DNA of 64,000 nucleotides from Schumannella soli (GCF_006517435.1 NZ_VHQG01000005.1:62672-126671); one strand, 5' to 3'. Positions 41,317 through 50,304 are shown, numbered from the stretch's first letter. Translations and numbers: made by a program. The notes: generated by a model from the letters alone, not told the origin.

Positions 41317-41458
41317 GACATTCAGCGTACCGAGTGTCGATCTCATCGAGCAGATCGATCGCCAGCGACATGTTCTGGTGATCCGTGTGCGTTGCGGGCC
41401 GACATCCACGGGGCTATCGTCACCTCGCCGACGACGAAGCCGACCCGAGGAGCCGACG

Positions 41459-42505
41459 ATGAGCAGCGACCCGAGCGCGACCCCCGCGCACGATCCGACC
41501 CCGGCGCCCGACCCCGCGCCGACACCCGGCCCGACGACCGCCGGCGCCGCGCGCGTCGAGACCGGCGGCCGCCTCGGCCCCGTCGACTCCAGCCTCACGC
41601 CGCGCTACGCGGGGGCCGCGACCTTCGCGCTGCTGCCGCGCATCGACGAGGTCGAGCGTGCCGACATCCTCGTCGTGGGGGCACCCTTCGACGCCGGCGT
41701 CAGCTACCGTCCCGGCGCCCGATTCGGCCCGGCCCATGTGCGCGAGGCCTCGCGCCTGCTGCGGCCCTACAACCCCGCCCAGGATGCGGAGCCGTTCGCG
41801 CTCGCTCAGGTCGCCGACGCCGGTGACATCGCCATCAACCCCTTCGACCTCGGCGAGGCCGTCGCGCAGGTCGAGGCCGCAGCGCGCGCGCTCGGCGCCG
41901 GCGGTTCGCGGCTGATGACGATCGGCGGCGACCACACGATCGCGCTGCCGCTGCTGCGGGCGGTCGCCGCGCAGCACGGGCCGGTCGCGGTGGTCCACTT
42001 CGACGCCCACCTCGACACCTGGGACACCTACTTCGGCGCCCCGATCACCCACGGCACCCCGTTCCGGCGGGCCTCGGAGGAGGGTCTGCTCGACCTCGGG
42101 GCCTGCGTGCACGTCGGCACCCGCGGCCCGCTCTACGGCCGTGTCGACCTCGACGACGACACCCGCCTCGGCTTCCAGCGCATCACCTCCGATCAGATCG
42201 AGCAGAACGGGCTCGCGGCCGGCATCCGGCGCATGCTCGACCGCGTCGGAGACCGCCCCGTCTACATCAGCGTCGACATCGACGTGCTCGACCCGGCGCA
42301 CGCGCCCGGCACCGGCACCCCCGAGGCAGGTGGCCTGACCAGCCGCGAGCTGCTCGCCATGCTGCGTTCCTTCGCCGGGCGCCACGTGGTCGGCGCCGAC
42401 GTCGTCGAGGTGTCGCCCGCCTACGACCACGCGCAGCTGACCGGCATCGCCGCGTCGCACGTCGCCTACGAGCTCGTCACCGTCATGGCCGGAGCCCGAT
42501 CGTGA
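41459..42505 (+). CDS. Ureohydrolase (agmatinase/guanidino-acid hydrolase family)
   Basis: The 348-residue protein has all dimanganese ligands of the arginase/agmatinase fold: [18 protein letters not shown], and [22 protein letters not shown]. The variant [12 protein letters not shown] and the end [19 protein letters not shown] are typical of agmatinase, guanidinobutyrase and related enzymes, which release urea from a guanidine group. About 40 Pro/Ala-rich residues precede the fold. AGGAG lies before the ATG and TATCGT about 45 nt upstream may be the -10. It is coupled by GTGA to an NCS1 permease. The guanidine substrate cannot be chosen from sequence alone. Confidence 0.88.
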   Translation: MSSDPSATPAHDPTPAPDPAPTPGPTTAGAARVETGGRLGPVDSSLTPRYAGAATFALLPRIDEVERADILVVGAPFDAGVSYRPGARFGPAHVREASRLLRPYNPAQDAEPFALAQVADAGDIAINPFDLGEAVAQVEAAARALGAGGSRLMTIGGDHTIALPLLRAVAAQHGPVAVVHFDAHLDTWDTYFGAPITHGTPFRRASEEGLLDLGACVHVGTRGPLYGRVDLDDDTRLGFQRITSDQIEQNGLAAGIRRMLDRVGDRPVYISVDIDVLDPAHAPGTGTPEAGGLTSRELLAMLRSFAGRHVVGADVVEVSPAYDHAQLTGIAASHVAYELVTVMAGARS

Positions 42506-44076
42506 GCGCGGCGGAGGGCGCACGCAACGCCGCCCCCAAGGTCACCGAGGTCGAGATCCACGGGATCGACACGATCCCCGATGCCGATCGCACCTCGGGC
42601 TGGACCGACCTGCTGCGCATCCAGTTCGGTGGGGCGAACACCTTCGCCACGATCCTGCTCGGCACCTTCCCGATCGTGCTCGGCCTCTCGTTCTGGCAAG
42701 CCGTGCTGGCCACGGTCGCCGGCGTGCTGGTCGGAACCCTGTTCCTCGCGCCGATGGGGCTGTTCGGCCCGCGCACCGGCACCAACAACGCGGTGTCGTC
42801 GGGCGCCATCCTCGGTGTGCGCGGCCGCATCGTGGGCTCGTTCCTGTCGCTGCTGACGGCGATCGCGTTCTACTCGATCTCGGTCTGGGTGTCGGGGGAT
42901 GCGGTGGTCGGCGGCTTCCAGCGCCTGCTCGGGGTCGCCGACTCGCCCGGCCTGCGCACCGTCATCTACGCCGTGATCGGGCTCGTCGTCATCGTCGTGG
43001 TGGTCTTCGGATACCAGTTCATGCTGCTCGTGAACAAGATCGCCGCGGTGGCGAACACGGTGCTGATCCTGCTCGCGATCGTCGCCTTCGCCGGGGTCTT
43101 CGACGCCGGCTACGACCCCGGCCCGAGCGCCTACGCGATCGGCGGGGCGTTCTGGCCCACGTTCATCGCGGCCGCGCTCATCGTGATGGCGAACCCGGTC
43201 TCGTTCGGGGCGTTCCTCGGCGACTGGTCGCGCTACATCCCGCGCGAGACGCCGCAGCGCAAGGTGCTGCTCGCCACCGTGCTCGGCCAGCTGCTCACGC
43301 TGGTGCCCTTCCTGTTCGGCGTCGCGACCGCGACTCTGGTCGTCGGCTCGAACGACTACGTCGTCGCCCTCGTGCAGTCGTCGCCGCTGTGGTACGCCGT
43401 CCTGCTGCTCGTGGTGGCGTTCATCGGAGGGCTCTCGACCGGAACCACGGCGCTCTACGGCACCGGCCTCGACTTCTCGTCGGTGTTCCCCGGCATCTCG
43501 CGGGTGCAGGCGACGATCGGCATCGGCGTGGTCGCGTTCGCCTTCATCCTCATCGGCCGTCTCGTGTTCGACCTGCTCGGCGCGGTCAACGCCTTCGTCG
43601 GCGCGATCGTGGTGATGACGACGCCGTGGATGGTCGTGATGACGATCGGCTACATCGTTCGACGTGGCTACTACGACCCCGCCGACCTGCAGGTGTTCAA
43701 CAAAGGCGGCATCGGCGGCCGTTACTGGTTCCGCTCCGGTGTGAACGCCCGCGGCTTCATCGCCTGGATCGGCGGCGCCGCGGTCGGCCTGCTGTTCGCG
43801 AACTACCCGCCGATCATCGTCGGACCGCTGTCGGGTCTCGGCGGGGGCATCGACCTGAGCCTCGTGCTCGGCGTCGCGACGGCCGCGGTGCTCTATCTGC
43901 TGACGCTCTGGATCGCGCCCGAACCCCGCTACGTCTTCGGGCCCGCGGGCCCGCGCGGTGTGCGCTCGGTCGAGCGCGAGCTGCCGCCGGTCGTGCTCGA
44001 CTCCGGCTCGGCGGCGGCGCGGGCGCTGGCCCGGCGCGAGGCGAAGCTCGCGGCGCGGGCGGAGGAGGCGGCGTGA
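42502..44076 (+). CDS. NCS1-family (purine/cytosine-type) permease
   Basis: The 524-residue protein has twelve helices with NCS1 motifs: an N-terminal [36 protein letters not shown] on helices 2-3, [17 protein letters not shown] on helix 8 and a [15 protein letters not shown] segment. The family carries cytosine, allantoin, hydantoins and other nitrogenous compounds. It is coupled to the ureohydrolase upstream (GTGA) and to the small NTF2-like gene downstream (GTGA), so it probably brings in the guanidino compound or a related molecule. About 50 C-terminal residues are Ala/Arg-rich and hydrophilic. Confidence 0.9.
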   Translation: MSAAEGARNAAPKVTEVEIHGIDTIPDADRTSGWTDLLRIQFGGANTFATILLGTFPIVLGLSFWQAVLATVAGVLVGTLFLAPMGLFGPRTGTNNAVSSGAILGVRGRIVGSFLSLLTAIAFYSISVWVSGDAVVGGFQRLLGVADSPGLRTVIYAVIGLVVIVVVVFGYQFMLLVNKIAAVANTVLILLAIVAFAGVFDAGYDPGPSAYAIGGAFWPTFIAAALIVMANPVSFGAFLGDWSRYIPRETPQRKVLLATVLGQLLTLVPFLFGVATATLVVGSNDYVVALVQSSPLWYAVLLLVVAFIGGLSTGTTALYGTGLDFSSVFPGISRVQATIGIGVVAFAFILIGRLVFDLLGAVNAFVGAIVVMTTPWMVVMTIGYIVRRGYYDPADLQVFNKGGIGGRYWFRSGVNARGFIAWIGGAAVGLLFANYPPIIVGPLSGLGGGIDLSLVLGVATAAVLYLLTLWIAPEPRYVFGPAGPRGVRSVERELPPVVLDSGSAAARALARREAKLAARAEEAA

Positions 44077-44513
44077 CCGCCGGCGACCCGCGCACCGGGG
44101 CCGACGCGGTGACGACGGCCGGTGCCGCATCCGCACCGCAGTCGGCGATCGACGCGATCATCGCGGCGTTCGGCGATCACCGGCGCGACGACTACTTCGC
44201 CGGCTTCGCCGCGGACGCGACCTTCGTCTTCCCGACGAACGAGCTGCGCCTCGAGTCGCGCGCCGAGTACGAGGCCGAGTGGGAGCGCTGGGAGCGCGAG
44301 GACGGCTTCCGGGTGCTGCGCTGCGCATCCACCCGCCGCCGATTGCAGCTGCTGGGCGACGACATCGCGGTCTTCAGCCACGACGTCGAGACGGCGCTCG
44401 CCGATGGCGACGGCGAGATGGTCTCGCGCGAGCGCGAGACCATCGTGGTGCAGCGCCGTGAGGGCGTCTGGCTCGGCGTGCACGAGCACCTGTCGCCACA
44501 TCCGGCCGACTGA
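44073..44513 (+). CDS. NTF2-like (SnoaL/DUF4440-type) protein
   Basis: The 146-residue protein has an NTF2-like fold pattern: a helix AIDAIIAAFGDHRRDDYFAG, then ATFVFPTNELRLESRAEYEAE and strands ending VVQRREGVWLGVHEHLS. Proteins of this group act as small-molecule isomerases, hydrolases or binding partners. GGAGGAGG stands 4 nt or so before the GTG, which overlaps the permease stop. Being the third coupled gene of the ureohydrolase operon, it may process or bind the same compound. No function can be given. Confidence 0.75.
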   Translation: MTAGDPRTGADAVTTAGAASAPQSAIDAIIAAFGDHRRDDYFAGFAADATFVFPTNELRLESRAEYEAEWERWEREDGFRVLRCASTRRRLQLLGDDIAVFSHDVETALADGDGEMVSRERETIVVQRREGVWLGVHEHLSPHPAD

Positions 44514-44521
44514 CCCGGCCG

Positions 44522-44560
44522 ACGGGCTCGCCGATACCGCCAGGACATCGGCGAGCCCGT
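44522..44560 (+). terminator. Terminator hairpin after the ureohydrolase operon
   Basis: ACGGGCTCGCCGAT (44522-44535) pairs perfectly with ATCGGCGAGCCCGT (44547-44560) over an 11-nt loop. No U-run follows. Confidence 0.8.
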
Positions 44561-44597
44561 TCGGGCCGCGACCTCCGCGCGCGGTCGACCGCCCGGC

Positions 44598-44726
44598 TCA
44601 GCAGCGGGCCACCTCGGCGGCGCGACAGACCTCCGCGGCCGTCACCTCGCCGATCGGCCTCGCGGCCGCGGCGTCGAGCACGGCGGAGCGCAGCGCGGAC
44701 TGCGAGCGGAGGAAGCGCGAGTCCAT
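44598..44726 (-). pseudogene. TetR helix-turn-helix remnant, 42 codons
   Basis: Reading from the ATG at 44726 gives a TetR N-terminus: LRSAVLDAAAARPIGEVTAA followed by EVCRAAEVARC, then a stop where intact proteins have the recognition helix (compare VAEICRRAGIHRVTFYGHW in the TetR at 46443). Only the first helices of the DNA-binding domain remain. No continuation was found downstream in any frame. It lies past the end of the PuuP-like permease gene on the same strand, whose other side carries the intact TetR gene. I read it as a decayed regulator. A functional micro-peptide is possible but unlikely. Confidence 0.65.
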
Positions 44727-44753
44727 CGGCGCGCGCCTCGACCCGGAACGACG

Positions 44754-44788
44754 ACGGCCCGCCCCCGCCGAAGCGGGATGCGGGCCGT
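44754..44788 (-). terminator. Terminator hairpin after the PuuP-like permease gene
   Basis: ACGGCCCGC (44754-44762) pairs with GCGGGCCGT (44780-44788), and inside it CCCGC-CGAA-GCGGG continues the stem to a tetraloop. It lies 32 bp after the minus-strand permease stop. No U-run follows. Confidence 0.8.
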
Positions 44789-44819
44789 GCGCGGACGGGC
44801 GATCGGCCAGGCGACGCGA

Positions 44820-46241
44820 TCAGCCGCGCGGGCCGGCCGCCTTCTCGTCCGTCTCCTCGATCGCCAGCTTGTTGAAGCCGGTGACGGGCTGGTTCTCGTC
44901 GAAGCCCTGCGGCTGACGACGGAAGCCGCGGGTGATGATCAGCAGCCAGACGAAGCCGATCGCAGCCCAGACGACGCCCGCGATGAGGGCGTCGGCGTGC
45001 AGCTGCGTCCAGAGGATGCCGGTGAGCACCATGGCGATACCGGGGAGCACGATGTTGGTGAACACCTGGCGCGCGCCCTCGACCTGCTTCTTGCGGATCG
45101 CGAAGTGGAAGATCACCGACAGGTTGACCGCGGTGAAGGCGATCAGGGCGCCGAAGTTGATGAACGCGGAGACCAGCTCGAGGTCGAGGCTGATGGCGAG
45201 CAGACACACGGCGCCGACGAGCACGACGTTGAAGATCGGGGTGTGCGTGCGGGCGCTGACCCGGCCGAAGACGGCCTTCGGCAGCACGTTGTTGCGTCCC
45301 ATCACGAGCAGCATGCGGGCGACGCTCGCGTGCGACGCCAGCCCGGAGGCGACGGCCGCGACGAAGCCGGCGCCGACGAAGAAGGCCTGGAAGACCGGGC
45401 CGCCGACGATGAGCCCGATCTGCGGCAGCGGGTCGTCGGTGAACTCGCCGAAGGGCTTGTTGTCGGGGAAGCGCAGCTGCGTGAAGTACGACGCGACGAG
45501 GAAGATGAGGCCGCCGAGCAGCACCGTCAGCAGGATCGCCTTCGGCATGATCTTGGTGCTCTTCGCCTCTTCGGTGTACATCGTCACCGCGTCGAAGCCG
45601 ATGAACGAGAAGCACACGACGGTGGCTCCGGTGAGCAGCGGTCCGAGCGAGACGCCGTCGTGCGTGAACGGCGTCGAGCTCACGATGGTGCCGGCGCCTT
45701 CGCCGTTCGTGAGCTGGCCGACGACGATCACGACGAAGACGATCATCACGACGAGCGCGGCGACGAGCAGCACCATGTTGACGTTCGACGTGCTGCGCAT
45801 CGAGTAGGCGATGATCCCGGTCGCGACGACGGCGTAGATCACGACGGTCAGCCAGGCGGGGAAGTCGGGCCAGAGCTGCTCGACGTAGAGGCGGATGATG
45901 AGCGCGTTCACCATCGGCAGCAGCAGGTAGTCGAGCAGCGACGACCAGCCGACCATGAAGCCGATGTTCGGGTGGATGGACTCCCGGACGTAGGTGAAGG
46001 CCGAGCCGGCGCTGGGGAAGACCCGCACCATCTTCCCGTAGCTGATCGCCGTGAGCAGCATGATCACGAGGGCGATCACGTACGACGAGGGAACGGCGCC
46101 GTTCGTCTGCTTCGACACGATGCCGAAGGTGTCGAACACGACGGTGGGGGTCATGTAGCCGAGGCCGAGTCCGACGATCGCGAAGAGCCCGAGGCTCCGC
46201 TTCAGCGTGGGGCCGGACTGCGTGGCTGCGGGTGCGCTCAC
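44820..46241 (-). CDS. APC-superfamily permease (PuuP-like, second in window)
   Basis: The 473-residue protein has twelve helices with LGLGYMTPTVVFDTFG on helix 1, YGKMVRVFPSAGSAFTYVRE, FSFIGFDAVTMYTEEAKSTK on helix 6 and SVARMLLVMGRNNVLP. It is related to the permease at 25971-27377. The family imports putrescine and other amines or amino acids. AGGAG precedes the GTG at 46241. It is divergent from a TetR gene across 201 bp, which includes GGACATTCTGTCC, a candidate operator. Its terminator and a TetR remnant follow. Confidence 0.88.
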   Translation of the reverse strand: MSAPAATQSGPTLKRSLGLFAIVGLGLGYMTPTVVFDTFGIVSKQTNGAVPSSYVIALVIMLLTAISYGKMVRVFPSAGSAFTYVRESIHPNIGFMVGWSSLLDYLLLPMVNALIIRLYVEQLWPDFPAWLTVVIYAVVATGIIAYSMRSTSNVNMVLLVAALVVMIVFVVIVVGQLTNGEGAGTIVSSTPFTHDGVSLGPLLTGATVVCFSFIGFDAVTMYTEEAKSTKIMPKAILLTVLLGGLIFLVASYFTQLRFPDNKPFGEFTDDPLPQIGLIVGGPVFQAFFVGAGFVAAVASGLASHASVARMLLVMGRNNVLPKAVFGRVSARTHTPIFNVVLVGAVCLLAISLDLELVSAFINFGALIAFTAVNLSVIFHFAIRKKQVEGARQVFTNIVLPGIAMVLTGILWTQLHADALIAGVVWAAIGFVWLLIITRGFRRQPQGFDENQPVTGFNKLAIEETDEKAAGPRG

Positions 46242-46338
46242 TATCAGAGCTCCTCTCGGGTGGTGTCCGCTCCCGGGGGTCCGAGCGGCGGTGCGAGAAC
46301 TCGCCGCACGCTACCGAGGCGCGCATCGGCGAGGCGAC

Positions 46339-46351
46339 GGACATTCTGTCC
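46339..46351. promoter_or_regulatory. Candidate TetR operator between permease and tetR genes
   Basis: GGACATTCTGTCC is a perfect inverted repeat of GGACA/TGTCC with a 3-nt centre, the only clear palindrome in the 201-bp divergent region. Binding by the adjacent TetR is inference. Confidence 0.35.
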
Positions 46352-46442
46352 TGGTTTCGGCATCCACTCGACGTTGTGTCGGGCGGCGCGCCGGAGATCG
46401 GGGCGGATGCCGTGATCCGGGGCGCAGGTCGGCGGTGGGAGT

Positions 46443-47087
46443 ATGGCTCACGTGACGACCCCCGCCCCGCGCGCCTCCCGCTCCGGCAGCGACGCCGCCG
46501 ACCGTGCCGAGCCGCGCGCCCTGCGCACCCGCGTCGCGGTGCTCGACGTCGTGCGCGAAGCCCTCGGCGAGATGCCCCTCGGAGAGCTGACCGTCGCCGA
46601 GATCTGCCGCCGCGCCGGCATCCACCGCGTCACCTTCTACGGTCACTGGAAAGACGTGGATGCCGCCGCCGCCGACGCGCTCACCGACGTGATCGACGGC
46701 ATCAGCGCGATCGACGAGCAGGCCATCGCGGCGGCCGGCGACGCGCGGTCGCTCGCCGCTCTCTATGAGGACACGCAGCTCGAGCTGCTCGCCGAGTTCG
46801 CCGAGCACCGCGACGCCTACCGGCAGATGGCCGAGTCGCCGCTGTTCGGGCGCAAGCTGCGCGAGATGCTCGGCCACCGCGCCGAGCTCGCGATCGCGGC
46901 GCTCGTGCGCACCGGCGTCGAGGTGCCGGGCGTCGCGTCGGGGATCGCGGCCGCGCAGCTCTCGGGCGGGATCGCGGCGGCGACGCTGCTCTGGCTGCGC
47001 TCCGATGCGCCGGACGGCCCCGTCGACCTCGCCGCGACCGCCGCCGAGCTGGGCGCGCAGCTTCCCGTCTGGTGGCCGCGCGCCTGA
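46443..47087 (+). CDS. TetR/AcrR-family regulator
   Basis: The 214-residue protein has its HTH at about residues 25-70: TRVAVLDVVREALGEMPLGE, LTVAEICRRAGIHRVTFYGH, then a helical ligand domain. GGGAG lies close before the ATG at 46443; a GTG nine bases later is an alternative. It is divergent from the PuuP-like permease and presumably controls it. The C-terminal domain (LAALYEDTQLELLAEFAEHR) resembles those of regulators with a TetR_C_7-type helical bundle. The ligand is unknown. Confidence 0.85.
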   Translation: MAHVTTPAPRASRSGSDAADRAEPRALRTRVAVLDVVREALGEMPLGELTVAEICRRAGIHRVTFYGHWKDVDAAAADALTDVIDGISAIDEQAIAAAGDARSLAALYEDTQLELLAEFAEHRDAYRQMAESPLFGRKLREMLGHRAELAIAALVRTGVEVPGVASGIAAAQLSGGIAAATLLWLRSDAPDGPVDLAATAAELGAQLPVWWPRA

Positions 47088-47143
47088 GGGACGACGGCTC
47101 GCGTGGGCTGTGCACAACATGCTCGCTGTGACGGCGACCCGGA

Positions 47144-47159
47144 TACCGTCGCACGGGTG
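47144..47159 (+). promoter_or_regulatory. Leaderless -10 element of the lipoprotein gene
   Basis: TACCGT (47144-47149) ends 7 nt before the GTG at 47157, so the mRNA probably starts at the start codon. No Shine-Dalgarno is present. Confidence 0.55.
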
Positions 47160-47786
47160 AGATCTCGATCCGCTCGATCCGTCTCCGCAGTCGTCGGTCC
47201 TCTGCTCGCGCTCGGCGTGGTCGGACTGCTCGCGGCCTGCGACCCGGTTCCGCTGGATCCGCCGAGCGACGCCGACCGCGATGCGGTCATGGATGCGGCG
47301 ACGGCGGCGATCGAGGCGGACGGGCTCGATGTGATCGTGAGCGGTTTCAGCGTCGGCGGTGAGGGACAGGAGCCGCCCGGGCAGCGCGACGATCAGGGGG
47401 CGCTCGACGCCTCGAGTATCCGATTCGACGGGATCGACCGCACGATCACGACCGCGTACATCAGCTGTCGTGGAGCGGACGGCGACGGCGAAGTGACGCT
47501 CGAGGAAGGCCGAACGAGCATCGGCTACCGATTCCGGTGCTCGCGTGACGGCACGACCGATCGGATCTCCGACGATCTCGATGCCGGCACGGGGCGTTTC
47601 GTCATGCGCGTGACACGCTCGCCCGCGGGCACGGTCTGGGCGATCGTCGTCGGTGGTCCACCGGGCCCCGACGCGTCGCCGTCGGCGGCACCGCCGACCC
47701 CGTCCGCGTCCGTGCTGTCTCGTGGGTGGCCGCAATTGCACGCGGCACGCCGATCCGGGCGTGCATCCGTGGCCACCCTCGCGTGA
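47157..47786 (+). CDS. Predicted lipoprotein of unknown function
   Basis: The 209-residue protein has an Arg-rich n-region, a hydrophobic core and lipobox LLAAC with Cys28, then an extracytoplasmic domain with two further Cys (SCRGADGDGE and FRCSRDG) that could form a disulfide. Strand-rich segments ITTAYISCRG and GRFVMRVTRSPAGTVWAI suggest a small beta domain. The last 40 residues are Pro/Ser/Ala-rich. I do not recognise a family. The GTG at 47157 is chosen because it gives a proper signal peptide and lies 7 nt after TACCGT. It is convergent with the GntR gene. Confidence 0.75.
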   Translation: MRSRSARSVSAVVGPLLALGVVGLLAACDPVPLDPPSDADRDAVMDAATAAIEADGLDVIVSGFSVGGEGQEPPGQRDDQGALDASSIRFDGIDRTITTAYISCRGADGDGEVTLEEGRTSIGYRFRCSRDGTTDRISDDLDAGTGRFVMRVTRSPAGTVWAIVVGGPPGPDASPSAAPPTPSASVLSRGWPQLHAARRSGRASVATLA

Positions 47787-47834
47787 CGGAGGGGCGGACG
47801 CGGCGCGGGCCGGGCGTCGAGGGGATCGCGAGGG

Positions 47835-48488
47835 TCAGGCGCTCGGCAGCTGGAAGATGCGCTCGGTCGCGAGCTCCGCGGCGATCGCGTCGCGGGCGCG
47901 CGCGGCCTCGGCGAGGGCCCCGTAGTCGGCGGACACCTGGTCGGCGTCGACGAGGTCCATCACCCGCTCGACCCGCACCCGGAAGGCGAGCCCGTCGACG
48001 CTCTCGCCGATGAACTTGATCAGCAGCGGACTGTTCGACCGGCGCACGAACAGGTCGAAGGTGGGGAACACGAGCGAGCGCAGCGTCTCGACATCCCGTT
48101 TCGCGATGCCGGAGCGGATGCGCTTGATGTCTTTCTCGATCTGCTTCACGTCGGCGTCGTCGAGGCCCAGCGTGCCGAGGCGCACGCCGCCGCCGTAGAT
48201 CGCGCCGAGCGCGTGCATCGCATCGAGCGCGTCGGCCGGGGTCGGGCTGGCGACGCGGGTGAAGCGGTTCGGCTCCATCTCGATGAGCCCGCGACGGGCG
48301 AGCTCGTTGATCGCGTCGCGGATGGGCGTGCGCGAGACGCCGAGCCACGACTGCAGCTCCTTGTCGTTGAGCGACTCGCCAGGCTGCAGCGTGCCGTCCA
48401 TGATCGCGTCACGCAGTCGCTCCAGCACGACGTCGCGCAGCAGAGAGCGCTGAGCGGATGTGGCGGTGGCGTCGCTCGGGATGGGCAT
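47835..48488 (-). CDS. GntR-family regulator, FadR-type
   Basis: The 217-residue protein has the GntR winged helix in residues 15-80 (DVVLERLRDAIMDGTLQPGE, LNDKELQSWLGVSRTPIRDA, LARRGLIEMEPNRF) and an FCD-like helical effector domain. The middle EPNRFTRVA replaces the usual P-x-R-G-x-x-V end of the wing. FadR-type members respond to carboxylic acids. AGGAG precedes the ATG at 48488. No obvious target gene adjoins it: the lipoprotein gene is convergent and the upstream neighbour is the surface-protein gene on the same strand. It may act elsewhere. Confidence 0.85.
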   Translation of the reverse strand: MPIPSDATATSAQRSLLRDVVLERLRDAIMDGTLQPGESLNDKELQSWLGVSRTPIRDAINELARRGLIEMEPNRFTRVASPTPADALDAMHALGAIYGGGVRLGTLGLDDADVKQIEKDIKRIRSGIAKRDVETLRSLVFPTFDLFVRRSNSPLLIKFIGESVDGLAFRVRVERVMDLVDADQVSADYGALAEAARARDAIAAELATERIFQLPSA

Positions 48489-48789
48489 CGATGCTCCTGA
48501 CCGATCAGCCTGAAATTCTGACCTTCCGGCATTCTGTCTGCCATCGCCGGCCGGTGCAACCGGTCGAACGGATGCACGTGTGCCGGGCCGCGACCCCCGT
48601 CGCGACCCGGCATCCCCGAGAGGCCGGACCCGCCCCGCGGGAGAAGCGGAGCGGGCCCGACTGGATCCGGCGACGCGCGGGAGATGCGGTCATCCGGACC
48701 CGACCCGGATCGCCGACGCGGGGAGACGCGTCGCATCCGGGGGTCTGTGGTGGCCGACCGGCGAAAGGGGGGAGCCGGTCGGCCGGAGG
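48489..48789. other. 301-bp intergenic region
   Basis: This gap separates the GntR gene from the surface-protein gene, both on the minus strand. It holds the terminator at 48752-48784 and presumably the gntR promoter near 48500-48560, where the base composition drops (TGAAATTCTGACC, CATTCTGTCTG). I found no convincing gene in it. Confidence 0.6.
48752..48784 (-). terminator. Terminator hairpin after the surface-protein gene
   Basis: GGCCGACCGGC (48752-48762) pairs perfectly with GCCGGTCGGCC (48774-48784) across an 11-nt loop, 6 bp past the minus-strand stop at 48790. Confidence 0.85.
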
Positions 48790-50130
48790 TCAGCGGCTCA
48801 GGCCGCGACCGGCTCGTGCGCGGCGGCCGACGACCAGCGCGGCGAAGCCGAGGGCGACGGCGGCGAAGGCCACGAGGGTGAGGGATCCGGCGTGCTGGCC
48901 GACGCCGGTCTGGGCGAGCGCGGCGGGGCGGTCGGCGCCGGATGCCGTGCGGGCGACGACCGGCGCGGTCGCGGCAGTGGGGCGGCCGTCTGCAGCGGCG
49001 TCGACGGGTGTCGCGACATCGTCGCCGACGCCCTGGCCGGGCAGAGCGGTGCCGTCGCCCGGTGTCTCAGGGTCGCCCGGGTCGACGATCTGCTCGAGGC
49101 TCGCATCCACCGTGATGTCGGCGGTCGCGGCGGGCGACGCCGCACCCAGGTTCCACTGCACGGCGCTCACCGTGGTGATGCCGTCGGCGAGCGGCCGAGA
49201 CGGCGCGAGCGACCAGGTGCCGTCGTCGGCCACCGCCACGCGGCCGAGCTCGCCCTCGCTGTCCGACAGCACCAGCTCGGCGCCGGGGTACCCGGTGCCG
49301 CCGATCGGCGCGCTCGGCGCGACCGCATCGGCGGACGCCGTGATCGCGGGCGCGGGGACCGCCGTCTGGTAGTTCCAGGTGGTGCTGGTCGGCGCGCCGA
49401 CGTTGCTGTAGACCGCGGGGTCGAAGTCGAACGACATGGAGACGCTCGAGACCGATCCGGGGATGGATGCGCCGCTCAGCTGGTACGTCGCGTAGAAGTT
49501 GCCGTAGCGGGCGGCGCTGCTCGATGACTGGATCGCGAACATGTTCGACGTGGTCAGGCAGTCGATCGCGCTGCCGTCGGCCGCGAGCGCGCAGACCGGG
49601 TAGCGGGTGCCGCTCGCCGAGACGTAGCGGATGGTGCCCGTCGTGAACGTCGCGTCGCCCTCGGCCCGGAAGTGCAGTCGCGCCGAGTTGGCGCTGATGC
49701 CCACGGTGCCGTTGTTGCGCACCGTGAAGCCGGCCTCGGCCGTGCGGCCGGCGGGAGCGCTGACGGTCGTGCCGCCGCTGTAACCGGCGAAGTCGATCGT
49801 GCGCGCGGCGGTGATCTGCGCGGCCGGCGGCGCGTCGGTTGCCGGGGCCGGTTCGGTTGCCGGCGCCGGGGTGGTAGCCGGGGTCGGGTCCGACGCCGGG
49901 ACCGGAGCCGGATCGGCGGACGGGGACTGCGCTGCCGGCGGCGCCGCGGTGTCGCCCGTGTCGTCGGCGGGGAGCGCGCTCGTCGTGTGCTCAGAGCTGT
50001 CGAGCTCGCTGGCATCGAGCTCGCTCGCGGAGGCCGTTAAGGCCGAGATGAGGGCGAATCCGATGCCGAGGGCGACCGTGACGATGACGGCGACCACGAC
50101 CGTGAAGACCGACCGTCGCTTGCTGCGCAT
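48790..50130 (-). CDS. Cell-wall-anchored surface protein with LAQTG sorting signal
   Basis: The 446-residue protein starts with a Sec signal peptide (RSKRRSVFTVVVAVIVTVAL, cleavage near ASA-SE at residue 35). A Pro/Ala/Thr-rich stalk runs to about residue 105. Two beta-rich domains follow (TIDFAGYSGGTTVSAPAG and an Ig-like block with GYPGAELVLSDSEGELG). The C-terminus has LAQTG, a 20-residue hydrophobic helix and an Arg-rich tail. LAxTG is the motif used by class E sortases of actinobacteria. No sortase gene is in the window. The function is unknown, perhaps adhesion or carbohydrate contact. It is the only gene here with an AT-rich promoter. Confidence 0.85.
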   Translation of the reverse strand: MRSKRRSVFTVVVAVIVTVALGIGFALISALTASASELDASELDSSEHTTSALPADDTGDTAAPPAAQSPSADPAPVPASDPTPATTPAPATEPAPATDAPPAAQITAARTIDFAGYSGGTTVSAPAGRTAEAGFTVRNNGTVGISANSARLHFRAEGDATFTTGTIRYVSASGTRYPVCALAADGSAIDCLTTSNMFAIQSSSSAARYGNFYATYQLSGASIPGSVSSVSMSFDFDPAVYSNVGAPTSTTWNYQTAVPAPAITASADAVAPSAPIGGTGYPGAELVLSDSEGELGRVAVADDGTWSLAPSRPLADGITTVSAVQWNLGAASPAATADITVDASLEQIVDPGDPETPGDGTALPGQGVGDDVATPVDAAADGRPTAATAPVVARTASGADRPAALAQTGVGQHAGSLTLVAFAAVALGFAALVVGRRARAGRGLSR

Positions 50131-50162
50131 GAGGGGGAGTCCTTCGTCCGCTTCCGGTCGTT

Positions 50163-50222
50163 CCGTAATGCGAGACTAAAATATCAGAACGCCACCAAAA
50201 TGCAATACTGAAATTTCATGCG
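50163..50222 (-). promoter_or_regulatory. AT-rich promoter island of the surface-protein gene
   Basis: About 60 bp of strongly A+T-rich sequence stands out from the surrounding DNA. On the minus strand TTGCAT (complement of 50200-50205), a 16-bp spacer and TATTTT (complement of 50178-50183) form a likely promoter starting near 50171, giving a 40-nt leader before the ATG at 50130. Confidence 0.6.
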
Positions 50223-50304
50223 AAGACGAGGGGATGGATCGGTGGTCCCGCGAGGATCGCGTGACATCCGGTCCGCGAGGCCGAACTGGCAGAAGTCTGC
50301 GAAT

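Noticed and set aside
41317-41458. Possible guanidine riboswitch before the ureohydrolase gene
   Set aside because: I looked for the conserved ACGR and GGGACGA-type elements of the guanidine-I aptamer and the short guanidine-II and -III hairpins, and saw none in this 142-bp leader. A covariance-model search would settle it.
44561-44597. Continuation of the TetR remnant past its stop codon
   Set aside because: None of the three minus-strand frames after 44598 resumes a TetR recognition helix, so this is not a simple frameshift.
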